Source: Candidatus Obscuribacterales bacterium
GTDB lineage: Bacteria; Cyanobacteriota; Vampirovibrionia; Obscuribacterales; Obscuribacteraceae
NCBI GenBank assembly: GCA_019752635.1
Contig: JAIELX010000032.1
Span: 1-64,000 of the forward strand
Direction of reading: 5' to 3'
Length of the DNA stretch: 64,000 nt
How positions within the stretch are numbered: the stretch's first letter is position 1; each line of letters begins with the position of its first letter. The position numbers and the translations under genes are program-made. The notes beneath the pieces were generated by a model. The model was given only the letters and a program-made list of their open reading frames with translations, did no database searches and was not told where the DNA came from. Below are positions 16,974 through 25,327 of the stretch, piece by piece.

Positions 16974-17420
16974 TTACTGCAATCGGTATGTAGAAGTTCC
17001 GACTAAAGTCAGAAGTCCCGACACATGCAGCGGGTCTGGATTAGGGAAGGGCGGAAGTCCGAACTGGTTATCGGTATAACGAACCGTCACCGTAACGGTG
17101 GGCGGTTCGGCATTGGCGTTAAAAACCGGGTCATTAAATTGAGCGCTGTCATTTATGACATTCGCGATGCGAACACGATCAAAAACTTCGGAGTCTTGAG
17201 AAGAGCGATCACCTGCAATATCAGGATCTCGTCCATACGCAATCGCCAGATTACGCGCAGCTTCTCGGGCGCCCTCAGCAAGAGTGGCCTTGAGCACATA
17301 CATATAACTGACTTCAAGAGCTACGTATATGCAGAGAAACATGATGGGCAGCATGACGGCCATCGAAGCTGCGCCTTCGACGATTGCCACCCCTGATTTG
17401 TTTCTTGTTGTTTTTCTCAT
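16974..17420 (-). CDS. TadE-like protein
   Basis: 148 residues. The first 20 residues are basic, with 'GVAIVEGAASMAVMLPIMFLCIYVALEVS' beginning at about residue 11: the glycine, the conserved Glu of TadE-type pseudopilins ('VEGA') and one transmembrane helix. 'ATLAEGAREAARNLAI' then matches the TadE extension, followed by a beta-rich periplasmic part. TadE/TadF-type minor pseudopilins need the TadV prepilin peptidase. The ATG at 17420 is preferred over a GTG at 17432, since AGGAG lies 11 bases before the ATG but overlaps the GTG region. Confidence 0.8.
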   Translation of the reverse strand: MRKTTRNKSGVAIVEGAASMAVMLPIMFLCIYVALEVSYMYVLKATLAEGAREAARNLAIAYGRDPDIAGDRSSQDSEVFDRVRIANVINDSAQFNDPVFNANAEPPTVTVTVRYTDNQFGLPPFPNPDPLHVSGLLTLVGTSTYRLQ

Positions 17421-17894
17421 AAACCAAGGCACTCCTAGTTTCCGTATGTCATATGGTTGCGAAACTCATTTTCGATCATGAAATCGAATGCCCTACACCT
17501 GCCCTACAGAGTACTGCAAGGCGCCCGCCCCGTATAGTGTCATTATTTGATATGTTATGGGCCACCGTTGTTGAGGTGCAACTGCCGCAAACTTCACGAA
17601 AGCGAGCGGTTGCAAAGCGACCATTACCGATAGATCCCTGTCCAAATTAGCTGGTGCTCACATCAGCCGGATCCCGCAAACGTCCGTTAATCAACAATCG
17701 CGGACATCGAATCAATTGCTACGGCAGTGCGGAATTCAAGAAAAACCAAGAAATAAAAATTCCTCAATGTACAATTATCGTAAAACTCCATCTCAGCTGC
17801 TCAATTAGAACCAACTCAGGAACACACGAAGAAGAGCGGCACAAGCCGTGCTCGACGTCCGCCGCATACGCGTTGCATATACCAAGAATCGATT
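17421..17894. other. intergenic region upstream of the TadE-like gene
   Basis: 474 bp between two minus-strand genes. It must contain the promoter of the TadE/TadG-like operon. Short open frames on the plus strand (17453-17650, 17654-17905) give no recognisable protein and no ribosome site. I see no hairpin with a T-run and no repeat. Confidence 0.4.
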
Positions 17895-20150
17895 TTACTG
17901 TTTAGCTGTCGGTGAGCTTAGAGCGAGCAAGTCACCATCAACGGTGCCGACATAGATTGCTTGCGACGTGGACAACGGAGGTCCTTCGAGCTGTGCATCC
18001 AAATGTGCATACCACTTCAGATCGCCACTCCGCGCATTAAAACACTGCAGATAACCGTTTCGGCAAGCCAGGTATAACGATCCTGTTATGCTCACCACGC
18101 CTGAAACGACTTCACCCGCGGTGCCTACCGACCATAGTGGTGCGCCCTTGTATTTGTCCAGGCAAACAAGCGATCCGTCGATGCCGCAATAATTGACGGA
18201 AGAAAACTCAAGCGAGCCTCGCGACAAGAAGTAAATGCCCGAATCGTGAGTCCAGGCCTTATTCCCGCTTACTATATCGAAGCAATATACGTGTCCGGTA
18301 GAAGTTGCACAGTAGACACTGTCGGTTGAGGCCAGGCACTCGGAAATGACGGGTCCATCCGTTTCAGCAATCCATTTTCTCCATCCTTTATCTGCTCCGA
18401 GCGCATGTACGTGCTTATCAGAACCTGCAATAAAAATCGTGTCTTCAACGACTTGGGGACTGGTACATAACTCACCATCGGTTCGGTAGGTCCATGTATT
18501 AGTACCATCGGCCAATGAATACGCTTTTACGTTTCCTTCTTTTGTGCAGATGATAGCCTGTTCCAGCGAAACAGCTGGAGAGGCCAGTATCGGTGAGCCG
18601 GCGTTCACTTTCCAGAGGAGAGAACCCGTTCCCGCATTGACACAATACAAGTGTCCGTCGGCACTTCCAACCACGAGATTTTCACCTGACACCAGACAAG
18701 AAGCCATGATCGGTCCTTCAGTAGTAAGGAACCAGTTCATACGACCGCTCTGCATATCCAACGAATATAGAGCGCCATCGGCTGAGCCAACGTACAAGCT
18801 TTTCTTCGCTCGGTTTAGCACGACTCCAGAAGACCAACCTATTGGTCCTTTGGTCTTAAAAGTCCAAAGAAGTCCTAGATTGCGCTCTTTGGACGGATCC
18901 AGCTCCTCCCTCTTGGTCTCCGAAGCGGCTGGTTCGGGTCTAAAATCGATCGCGATCGGTGGTGATTGAGGTTGCTCCGTCACCGCCGGCGGTGCCACGG
19001 GTGAAGCAACCGGTTCAGGAACAATCACAGGTTCAGGCTCCACTACTACTGCTGGTTGCGGTGTCGGTTCGACTATCGGCTCAGCGGGCACGGCAAAGGC
19101 AGCAGCAACCGGTTGCGGCTGTTGTTGCGGCTGTTGCTGCTGAGGAGGCGGCGGTATCGTCGCGGCCGCATTCTGCGCAACAGATGCGGAGACTTCTGTT
19201 GTCACCGCGGTATCCACGTCCACTTTGGCAGGAGCCGGCGGCGGCGCAGCATTTTGTGCCGCCTGAGCAGCCTTATCGGAGCGCAATCCGACACCCATAC
19301 GAGCAACTTTCATTTCCAGCAACAACTTGTCCAACGACGGCAGCAAGTCGCCCAGAGACTGCAATCGCGAATCGGGGGTCTTCGCCATCATGTACTTTAT
19401 TGCTTTGTTCAGAATTGGGGGCAAGTCCTTACGCAAATCAGCCGCGGAGGGAACAGGAGCAGTGGCGTGCTTCAGCGCCATTTCAATCATGCCTGTCGCC
19501 TTGAAAGGTCTTTGCCCTGTAAGCATCTCAAAGAAGACTGCTCCGAGCGAATAGATATCTGATCGATGGTCGCGCGGCTCACCGCGACACAGCTCAGGAG
19601 ACATATAGGCAGGCGTGCCTTTTCCGCTGGCTGCCCGCTCAAATGCTACTCCGGTAGCTATTAGTGCTAGACCAAAGTCGCCTAATTTGGCGTTATTGTC
19701 CTGGGTGATAAAGATGTTGTCCGGTTTGATGTCCTGGTGCATAACCCCGCGCTTATGAGCATAGTGGAGCGCAGTGGTGAGTTCTTTCATCCACTCAACT
19801 GCCTGCTCAAGAGTTACAGGTTCCTTGCCGATACGCTGCCGAAGGCTCCCGCCCGGTAAGTACTCCATTGCCATGTAGTGGTGAATCTTCCCTTCCCGAT
19901 TCTCCATACCGATGTTGTAAATCGTGACGATGCCGGGATGCTCTAACTGCGCAGCCAGTCGAGCTTCCTGGCGAAACACCTCCACCGTGTCATCATCCGC
20001 CATCAGTTCCGGAAGAAGCATTTTGATGGCTAGCTCGCGTTGCAGAAACTCATCACGACAGTGATACACGACACCCATGCCGCCGGAACCCAGTTCGCGC
20101 AAAATGGTGTAATGTCCAAACTCGAGCTTGTCTCCCGGTGTAAACATCAT
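17895..20150 (-). CDS. Ser/Thr protein kinase with C-terminal PQQ-type beta-propeller
   Basis: 751 residues. Kinase domain at about 10-275: Gly loop GSGGMG, Lys in LAIKML, catalytic loop HQDIKPDN and DFG. The usual His-Arg-Asp is His-Gln-Asp, so the Arg that normally links the catalytic loop to the phosphorylated activation segment is absent (non-RD type). A Pro/Gln/Ala/Val-rich linker (about 285-420) includes a run of Gln-Pro. From about 430 to the end there are repeated 'G.LYSLD...G...W' blades typical of PQQ-like/YncE-like propellers. No membrane segment is visible, so the propeller is probably a cytoplasmic ligand- or protein-binding platform. It is divergent from kdsD. Start is one of two adjacent ATGs. 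Confidence 0.9.
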   Translation of the reverse strand: MMFTPGDKLEFGHYTILRELGSGGMGVVYHCRDEFLQRELAIKMLLPELMADDDTVEVFRQEARLAAQLEHPGIVTIYNIGMENREGKIHHYMAMEYLPGGSLRQRIGKEPVTLEQAVEWMKELTTALHYAHKRGVMHQDIKPDNIFITQDNNAKLGDFGLALIATGVAFERAASGKGTPAYMSPELCRGEPRDHRSDIYSLGAVFFEMLTGQRPFKATGMIEMALKHATAPVPSAADLRKDLPPILNKAIKYMMAKTPDSRLQSLGDLLPSLDKLLLEMKVARMGVGLRSDKAAQAAQNAAPPPAPAKVDVDTAVTTEVSASVAQNAAATIPPPPQQQQPQQQPQPVAAAFAVPAEPIVEPTPQPAVVVEPEPVIVPEPVASPVAPPAVTEQPQSPPIAIDFRPEPAASETKREELDPSKERNLGLLWTFKTKGPIGWSSGVVLNRAKKSLYVGSADGALYSLDMQSGRMNWFLTTEGPIMASCLVSGENLVVGSADGHLYCVNAGTGSLLWKVNAGSPILASPAVSLEQAIICTKEGNVKAYSLADGTNTWTYRTDGELCTSPQVVEDTIFIAGSDKHVHALGADKGWRKWIAETDGPVISECLASTDSVYCATSTGHVYCFDIVSGNKAWTHDSGIYFLSRGSLEFSSVNYCGIDGSLVCLDKYKGAPLWSVGTAGEVVSGVVSITGSLYLACRNGYLQCFNARSGDLKWYAHLDAQLEGPPLSTSQAIYVGTVDGDLLALSSPTAKQ

Positions 20151-20330
20151 TTAATTACTTCCCCTACTCAGACCACCGGCTCAAAGGTCCCAATCCCCCG
20201 CCAGGTCGCCACTGGCATCAGCTATTATCTTCCCTTGTTAAGCCTTTTTCACGACTCCATACTAAAGTCCTTTCAAGAAGGTCGTGCCGTCCCCGGTGTA
20301 AAATCAAGCGGTTACCTCATCGGATGCATT

Positions 20331-21422
20331 ATGACTGAGTTTACACGTCCGGACGCAACAACACCGACATTCTCGGTCACTCCGCCTTCAACTGAACCTC
20401 TGGGACTCCTGAAGGGGATGGAAGACGTCCCGGCACGTTCGGAACTTCCAGACGTTGCCCCTCCCCCGATTCTCACTGCCGCTCGCGTTTTGAGAATGGA
20501 AGCACAGGCAATTCTGGCGCTAGTGGATCGCCTTGGTGCCGGTTTCGAGCGTGCAGTGGAGATACTAGGCGCCTGTCAGGGAAAAGTAGTCGTCACAGGC
20601 ATGGGTAAGTCCGGCCACATTGGAAACAAAATAGCAGCCACACTAGCCTCAACAGGGACGCCAGCATTTTTCGCCCACCCGGCCGAACTCAGGCACGGCG
20701 ATTTTGGAATGCTTGACCGACGAGATGCAGTAATTGCTCTTTCCGGTTCAGGCGAAACGCAAGAGATCAAATTGGTTCTTGATCCAATCAAACGGCTGGG
20801 GCTTCCGATCGTGGCGTTCACTGGTAATGCAGAATCAACTCTTGCTCAATATAGCGACGCTGTCATCGATACTGCCGTCGAACGTGAGGCCTGCCCTCTC
20901 AATCTGGCACCGACATCTTCGACCACGGCAGCGTTAGCGATGGGCGACGCACTGGCAGTAGTGTTGATGACCCAACGTGGATTTAAAGCTGAAGACTTTG
21001 CTCGTTCGCATCCGGGTGGAAACTTGGGTCGTCAACTGTTGACGGTGTCGGATGTTATGCGGACAGGCGTAGACATTCCTCAAGTAAGTCTTGACGCGGA
21101 GTATGTTCAAACGCTTAAGGAGATTGATTGCAAGCGACTGGGATTCACATGCGTCGTCGACAAGTCCGGTGCGCTAAGCGGAATCATAACGGATGGAGAC
21201 ATTCGCCGAACACTGGTTAAATGGGGCACACAAGCATTCTCAGTTAAAGCGTCCAGCCTGATGACGCGCAATCCAAAAACAATTCGAGCACATTCATTAG
21301 CGGTGGAAGCCCTCAAATTGATGGAAACGCATTCGATCTCCGATTTGCTTATCCTTGACGAACAATCAAGGCCGACAGGGGTTATTCACCTTAAGGACTT
21401 ACTGCAAGCCGGCGTCGTCTAA
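20331..21422 (+). CDS. kdsD: arabinose-5-phosphate isomerase, KpsF/GutQ/KdsD family
   Basis: Converts ribulose 5-phosphate to arabinose 5-phosphate, the first committed precursor of KDO in lipopolysaccharide. An SIS domain occupies about 70-215 ('VVTGMGKSGHIGNKIAATLAS', 'FFAHPAELRHGDFGM', 'ALSGSGET'), with 'DEVAMALGDALAVVLMTQRGF'-type end visible as 'MGDALAVVLMTQRGF' and 'SHPGGNLGRQLL'. Two CBS motifs follow (about 235-360). The ATG at 20331 (363 aa) is preferred; the frame is open upstream but runs into the opposing kinase gene. An N-terminal extension of about 45 residues is not typical of the family. Confidence 0.93.
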   Translation: MTEFTRPDATTPTFSVTPPSTEPLGLLKGMEDVPARSELPDVAPPPILTAARVLRMEAQAILALVDRLGAGFERAVEILGACQGKVVVTGMGKSGHIGNKIAATLASTGTPAFFAHPAELRHGDFGMLDRRDAVIALSGSGETQEIKLVLDPIKRLGLPIVAFTGNAESTLAQYSDAVIDTAVEREACPLNLAPTSSTTAALAMGDALAVVLMTQRGFKAEDFARSHPGGNLGRQLLTVSDVMRTGVDIPQVSLDAEYVQTLKEIDCKRLGFTCVVDKSGALSGIITDGDIRRTLVKWGTQAFSVKASSLMTRNPKTIRAHSLAVEALKLMETHSISDLLILDEQSRPTGVIHLKDLLQAGVV

Positions 21423-21519
21423 GCGCTACGCAAGCGCGAAGGCACAGTCGCGGAGTGCATAAAGAAACGAGGAAAGCAGCTTTCACCGCTCTCCCCGTCA
21501 CATTGCCTTTAGCTTCAAT

Positions 21520-24243
21520 CTAGCCCTTAGCTAGAAGTTTCTCGCAATCTTCTCTTGCTGTCGTTACCAACGGGCTGTCGCCGCCGAGTACGGATTCTCT
21601 AACCGTCAGTTCTTCGTCAAACAGCGGTTTGGCTTCCTGATAGCGACCCTGTGCCAGCAAACACAGTCCCAAGTCGTGCATGCTTTGTGCAACGCTGAGA
21701 TGATTCTGTCCAAGGACCTCAAGGCGCTTCTGAAGTGCCAGACGCAGCAAACCTTCAGCATCGGCGTGCTTGCCGATTGACGAAAGGAATGCGCCGTAGC
21801 TGTTTACGCTTTCCAGAGTGTCAGGGTGATTCTCACCTAACAGCTTCTTGCGGATATTGAGCGACTTTTCGAAGAGCGATTGTGCTTCTGCATTTTGCTT
21901 CTTATCGCCAAGCAGGCCGTTACGCCAGCAGAGGCGAGCGAAGTCGTGCATAGACTGCGCTGTATCGTAATGGTTTTCCGAAAGCGATGTTTTGCGAATG
22001 TACAATGCTTGAGTCAGATTTTTCTTGGCTTCGTCGAGTTTGTCGATCGCCAGGTAGAGAAGTCCCAACGCATTGAAGCTTCCGGCGGTATCGGGGTGAC
22101 GTTCACCGAGCGACTTCTTACGAATAAGCAATGCTTGTTCAAGAAGTGGTTGAGCTTCGGCATATTTGCCTTGACGGACCAGCAGCGCGCCCTTGTACAT
22201 CAACGTTGTGGCGTAGTCCGGGTGATCCTCTCCAAACTTCGTTTTGCGATGACTCAACGCCTGATCAATCATCTTCTCAGCTTGTGCCAATTTATCTTGC
22301 GACAAGTAGACCAGGCCAAGGTCGTTCTTAGAAGTAGCAATGTCGTTATGGTCTTCACCAAAGACCTTTCTTCGCATTGAATAGGCTTTTGTCATCATGA
22401 TTTCAGCGTCGGATACTTGACCTTGAATGAAGTAGAAGTAGCCCAAGTCGTGCGTGGTCTGCGCTGTTGCTTTGTGTTCGTCGCCGAACACTTGTCGACG
22501 TTTCTCCAACGCATCTGCCAGCATTCGCTTCGCTTCAACGAAGTTAGCGCGTCTGGTGTAGAGCTGACCTAAATCATTGAGGGTTTCGATGGTATCAGCA
22601 TGAGTATCGCCGAGAGACATCAATCGACGCACCAATGTTTGTTGGAAAGTCTCTTCCGCATCGGCATACTTGCCGCGCTTAACGGCGATAATTGCCAATT
22701 TGCTCAGAATTTCAACAACAGCGAGGTGCTCGCGCCCCATGATCTCTTCCAAAGTAGGAAGTGCTGCCCGATAGTGCTTTTCGGCTTCGGTATAGCGTCC
22801 TTGTTCAAACAAACGGTTGCCGTCGCCGATAAATGCTTCCGAGAAAGGACGTTCTACGGTGCATTGCATATCAACGCTTTGCGTTTCGAAGCGGTCTTGC
22901 ATCTGCATGAGTTTTTCAGTGGAAGAGTCGACTTCCTCTTGCGGTCTGGCTGCCTCAGCCTCTTCAAGTAGCCTTCGCGCTTCGCGGTCGCGCTCTTCAT
23001 CTAATTCTTTGTTGACGCGCTCTTGCTCGGCATCTGACATTCCGATGGATTCCAGGCGATCGAGAGCGGCCGCTTCAACAGCCTTGACCCGGTCCGAATC
23101 TTCTTCTGAGGGCGCTGCCACTGCTTCTGCGCCAAATAGACTGTTGGCAGCTTGCTCGGCTTCTGCATCGGTACCAAGCGAGCCGAATAGCGACGATTCC
23201 GGAGCAGCAGATTGCTCTTCCAGGCGTTTCGCTTCGGCTTCGGCGGCCCTGGCGGCAGCAGCTTCCTCTTCCAGGCGCTTCGCTTCGGTTTCGGCGGCCT
23301 TGGCGGCAGCAGCTTCCTCTTCCAGGCGCTTAGCTTCGGCTTCGGCGGCTTTGGCGGCAGCAGCTTCCTCTTCCAAGCGCTTCGCTTCGGCTTCGGCGGC
23401 CTTGGCGGCAGCAGCTTCCTCTTCAAGACGCTTCGCTTCTGCTTCGGCAGCCTTGGCGGCAAGAGCTTCCTCTTCCAGACGCTTCGCTTCGGCTTCGGCT
23501 TCAGCAGCCTTGGCAGCAGCTTCCTCCTCCGCTCTCTTGGCGGCGGCTTCCAGTTCGGCCTTGGCAGCAGCTTCGGCCTCGGCAGCATGGCGAGCAGCTT
23601 CAGCTTCTTCTCGACCTTTTACGAGGTCATCTTGCTCAGCCGCACGTTTGGCATCCTCAGTGGATTCGGAACGCGCAGGCACCACCGGCGGTGTGGCCGG
23701 AGCGGCGGCGATGCTGATAGGAGAGAGTCCTTGTTGTTCTAAAAACTTTTTGAAATTGCGCGTCAACTCGTCGTTGCCGAGATGCTGGACAGCAATGTCT
23801 ATACCTCGCCCCCCGCCACCTTGATTGTAGGCCAGAGGCAACAGCTGGCTCACCAACTGCGCTTCCTGAACGCGCACCGATTGTTCGAGTTGATAACGCA
23901 CAGACTCAAGATCGAGCTGTCCTTGCATTTCCGAAATCGCTTTTTGCTGGCGAAGCAATTCGCCGTGTTGCTTTTTCAATAACTCGGTGTATTGCTCCTG
24001 GAGCGCCTTCGCATGATCGAGCCGCTCACGTTGCTCAGTGGTCGCATTCACCAAAATTCTGTCTACTGCTTTGCAGAGTTCCAAAGCAAGGGACTCATTG
24101 TTCTGCTTTTGAACTTTTGCCAACTCATTTTGTTGCTGGATCAAATCTTCCAGACACTTTTTGAGCGTGTTCATCACCAAGAACAAGACGGCCGCCACGG
24201 CCCCGCATCCAGCTAATGCTAATATCCCATCCATCCCATTCAT
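21520..24243 (-). CDS. membrane-anchored coiled-coil protein with kinesin-light-chain-type TPR array
   Basis: 907 residues. An N-terminal transmembrane segment (about 7-25) is followed by a long Gln/Glu/Lys coiled coil (about 30-130). A Pro/Ala linker comes next, then an Ala/Glu/Lys/Arg-rich helix (about 200-360) containing six imperfect 17-residue repeats. From about 470 to the end there are about ten TPR units spaced 42 residues apart ('A...Y..A' pattern with 'GE.HPD.A' loops), the TPR_10/TPR_12 kinesin-light-chain type. It is likely a scaffold, with the coiled coil acting as a spacer. A single gene; no enzymatic domain. Confidence 0.88.
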   Translation of the reverse strand: MNGMDGILALAGCGAVAAVLFLVMNTLKKCLEDLIQQQNELAKVQKQNNESLALELCKAVDRILVNATTEQRERLDHAKALQEQYTELLKKQHGELLRQQKAISEMQGQLDLESVRYQLEQSVRVQEAQLVSQLLPLAYNQGGGGRGIDIAVQHLGNDELTRNFKKFLEQQGLSPISIAAAPATPPVVPARSESTEDAKRAAEQDDLVKGREEAEAARHAAEAEAAAKAELEAAAKRAEEEAAAKAAEAEAEAKRLEEEALAAKAAEAEAKRLEEEAAAAKAAEAEAKRLEEEAAAAKAAEAEAKRLEEEAAAAKAAETEAKRLEEEAAAARAAEAEAKRLEEQSAAPESSLFGSLGTDAEAEQAANSLFGAEAVAAPSEEDSDRVKAVEAAALDRLESIGMSDAEQERVNKELDEERDREARRLLEEAEAARPQEEVDSSTEKLMQMQDRFETQSVDMQCTVERPFSEAFIGDGNRLFEQGRYTEAEKHYRAALPTLEEIMGREHLAVVEILSKLAIIAVKRGKYADAEETFQQTLVRRLMSLGDTHADTIETLNDLGQLYTRRANFVEAKRMLADALEKRRQVFGDEHKATAQTTHDLGYFYFIQGQVSDAEIMMTKAYSMRRKVFGEDHNDIATSKNDLGLVYLSQDKLAQAEKMIDQALSHRKTKFGEDHPDYATTLMYKGALLVRQGKYAEAQPLLEQALLIRKKSLGERHPDTAGSFNALGLLYLAIDKLDEAKKNLTQALYIRKTSLSENHYDTAQSMHDFARLCWRNGLLGDKKQNAEAQSLFEKSLNIRKKLLGENHPDTLESVNSYGAFLSSIGKHADAEGLLRLALQKRLEVLGQNHLSVAQSMHDLGLCLLAQGRYQEAKPLFDEELTVRESVLGGDSPLVTTAREDCEKLLAKG
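23215..23520 (-). repeat. six 51-bp tandem repeats in the coiled-coil region
   Basis: Units of 51 bp encode the 17-residue heptad-like sequence AKAAEAEAKRLEEEAAA, about six copies, the middle three almost identical at DNA level. The opposite strand is open through the array only because of this composition. Confidence 0.9.
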
Positions 24244-24433
24244 TTATCAGACACCTTCGCTTAGACGATCCACGTACAACCCGGCACACTTCTGTTCGAC
24301 TCCACGGAGTCTACTCCCCTACGAAATATTACCCGCCGGTCGAGAAGGTTAATCTCCCGACGCACTACGTCAGTAAATTTCCAATCGCCTAAAGTTGAAT
24401 TTTCTAACCGCTCAACCTAGCGGACGCAGCATC

Positions 24434-25327
24434 TTAAGCGGGTTTGCGCTGTTCAGAAATTTTTTTGAGTTCCTGCTGCCTCAGGTTCGACACAGTTCTG
24501 GAATCAGCAGAAAAACTCGGGTCGCGATAAGGAACAGCCGAAGAGGTCAACAGCCGCCCCTCCTCTTGACAAGACAATGAAAAGCATTTGTATTCGTCGC
24601 TATAGTAGCTTGAATTGAGAGTCGCTAATGTGCCGCCGGATTTTCCTCCCACAGCAGCGGTGCGACGAACATCGAAGCCTGTCATTCTCAGCGCAGAGCG
24701 CACTGCGACGGCAGAACTGTAGGTGAGAACAGCTCCGGACCGGGATTCGAGCAGGCGTTGGTATTGCTTAAAGATATCTACGGTCCATAACTGTGCAGCA
24801 TTTCTTGGTGAGAAGGGATCGTGAAAAACAAGGTCAAAGTCACAAGTCAGTTCTGTAATAACTGTCCGAAAATCGTTCGGCATTATCTGCATTTCTATCG
24901 TTATAAAGCCATTCTCGTAAGTGAATCCGCTTTGAGGGAATCTCTCGCCTATACAATTCCGAAGGTGGCTCAACCGTTCATCTTTCAAAACTTCGGTGCA
25001 CATTGCCAAAACTGCGGGATCTTTTTCAATGGCCACAATGGAGATTCGCCCTGGCACTTCAGTTCGCAAGGCTTCTTCCAGCAGAACGAATGAGTTGTAG
25101 CCCAGTCCAAAGCATACATCAAGCACGCGAAGTTGCCCTGCACTTATCAAGGTGTCAAGTGCGCGCGACGGCTTCAGATAATTGTGCAGAGCCTCTGTCA
25201 ATGCCCCGGCCCGGTTATGAAACAACTCCCCGCTCTCACTATCGAAGAGAGTATATGAGCCGTCATCCGTCAGCAACATCTTTAAAATAGACTTTTCTTC
25301 AAACGCGTTACTTGGTGGCTCTTGCAT
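24434..25327 (-). CDS. MnmC-like tRNA U34 methyltransferase domain protein
   Basis: 297 residues. It matches the methyltransferase (MnmC2/DUF752) half of MnmC: 'GELFHNRAGALTEALHNY' at the N-terminus, SAM-binding 'VLDVCFGLGYNSF' and the family motif 'FHDPFSPRNAAQLWT'. The FAD-dependent C1 domain of bifunctional MnmC is absent, as in many non-enterobacterial homologues. It would methylate 5-aminomethyl-2-thiouridine-34 in certain tRNAs; specificity is unproven. The ATG at 25327 is chosen because GGAGG lies eight bases upstream; it overlaps the end of the upstream kinase gene by 20 bp, so the two are probably co-transcribed. Confidence 0.8.
   Translation of the reverse strand: MQEPPSNAFEEKSILKMLLTDDGSYTLFDSESGELFHNRAGALTEALHNYLKPSRALDTLISAGQLRVLDVCFGLGYNSFVLLEEALRTEVPGRISIVAIEKDPAVLAMCTEVLKDERLSHLRNCIGERFPQSGFTYENGFITIEMQIMPNDFRTVITELTCDFDLVFHDPFSPRNAAQLWTVDIFKQYQRLLESRSGAVLTYSSAVAVRSALRMTGFDVRRTAAVGGKSGGTLATLNSSYYSDEYKCFSLSCQEEGRLLTSSAVPYRDPSFSADSRTVSNLRQQELKKISEQRKPA

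Noticed and set aside
22817..23824. Plus-strand Ser/Arg-rich open frame of 335 codons
   Set aside because: It is the complement of the Ala/Glu-rich 51-bp repeat region; Ser/Arg arises from reverse reading of GCx/GAx codons.
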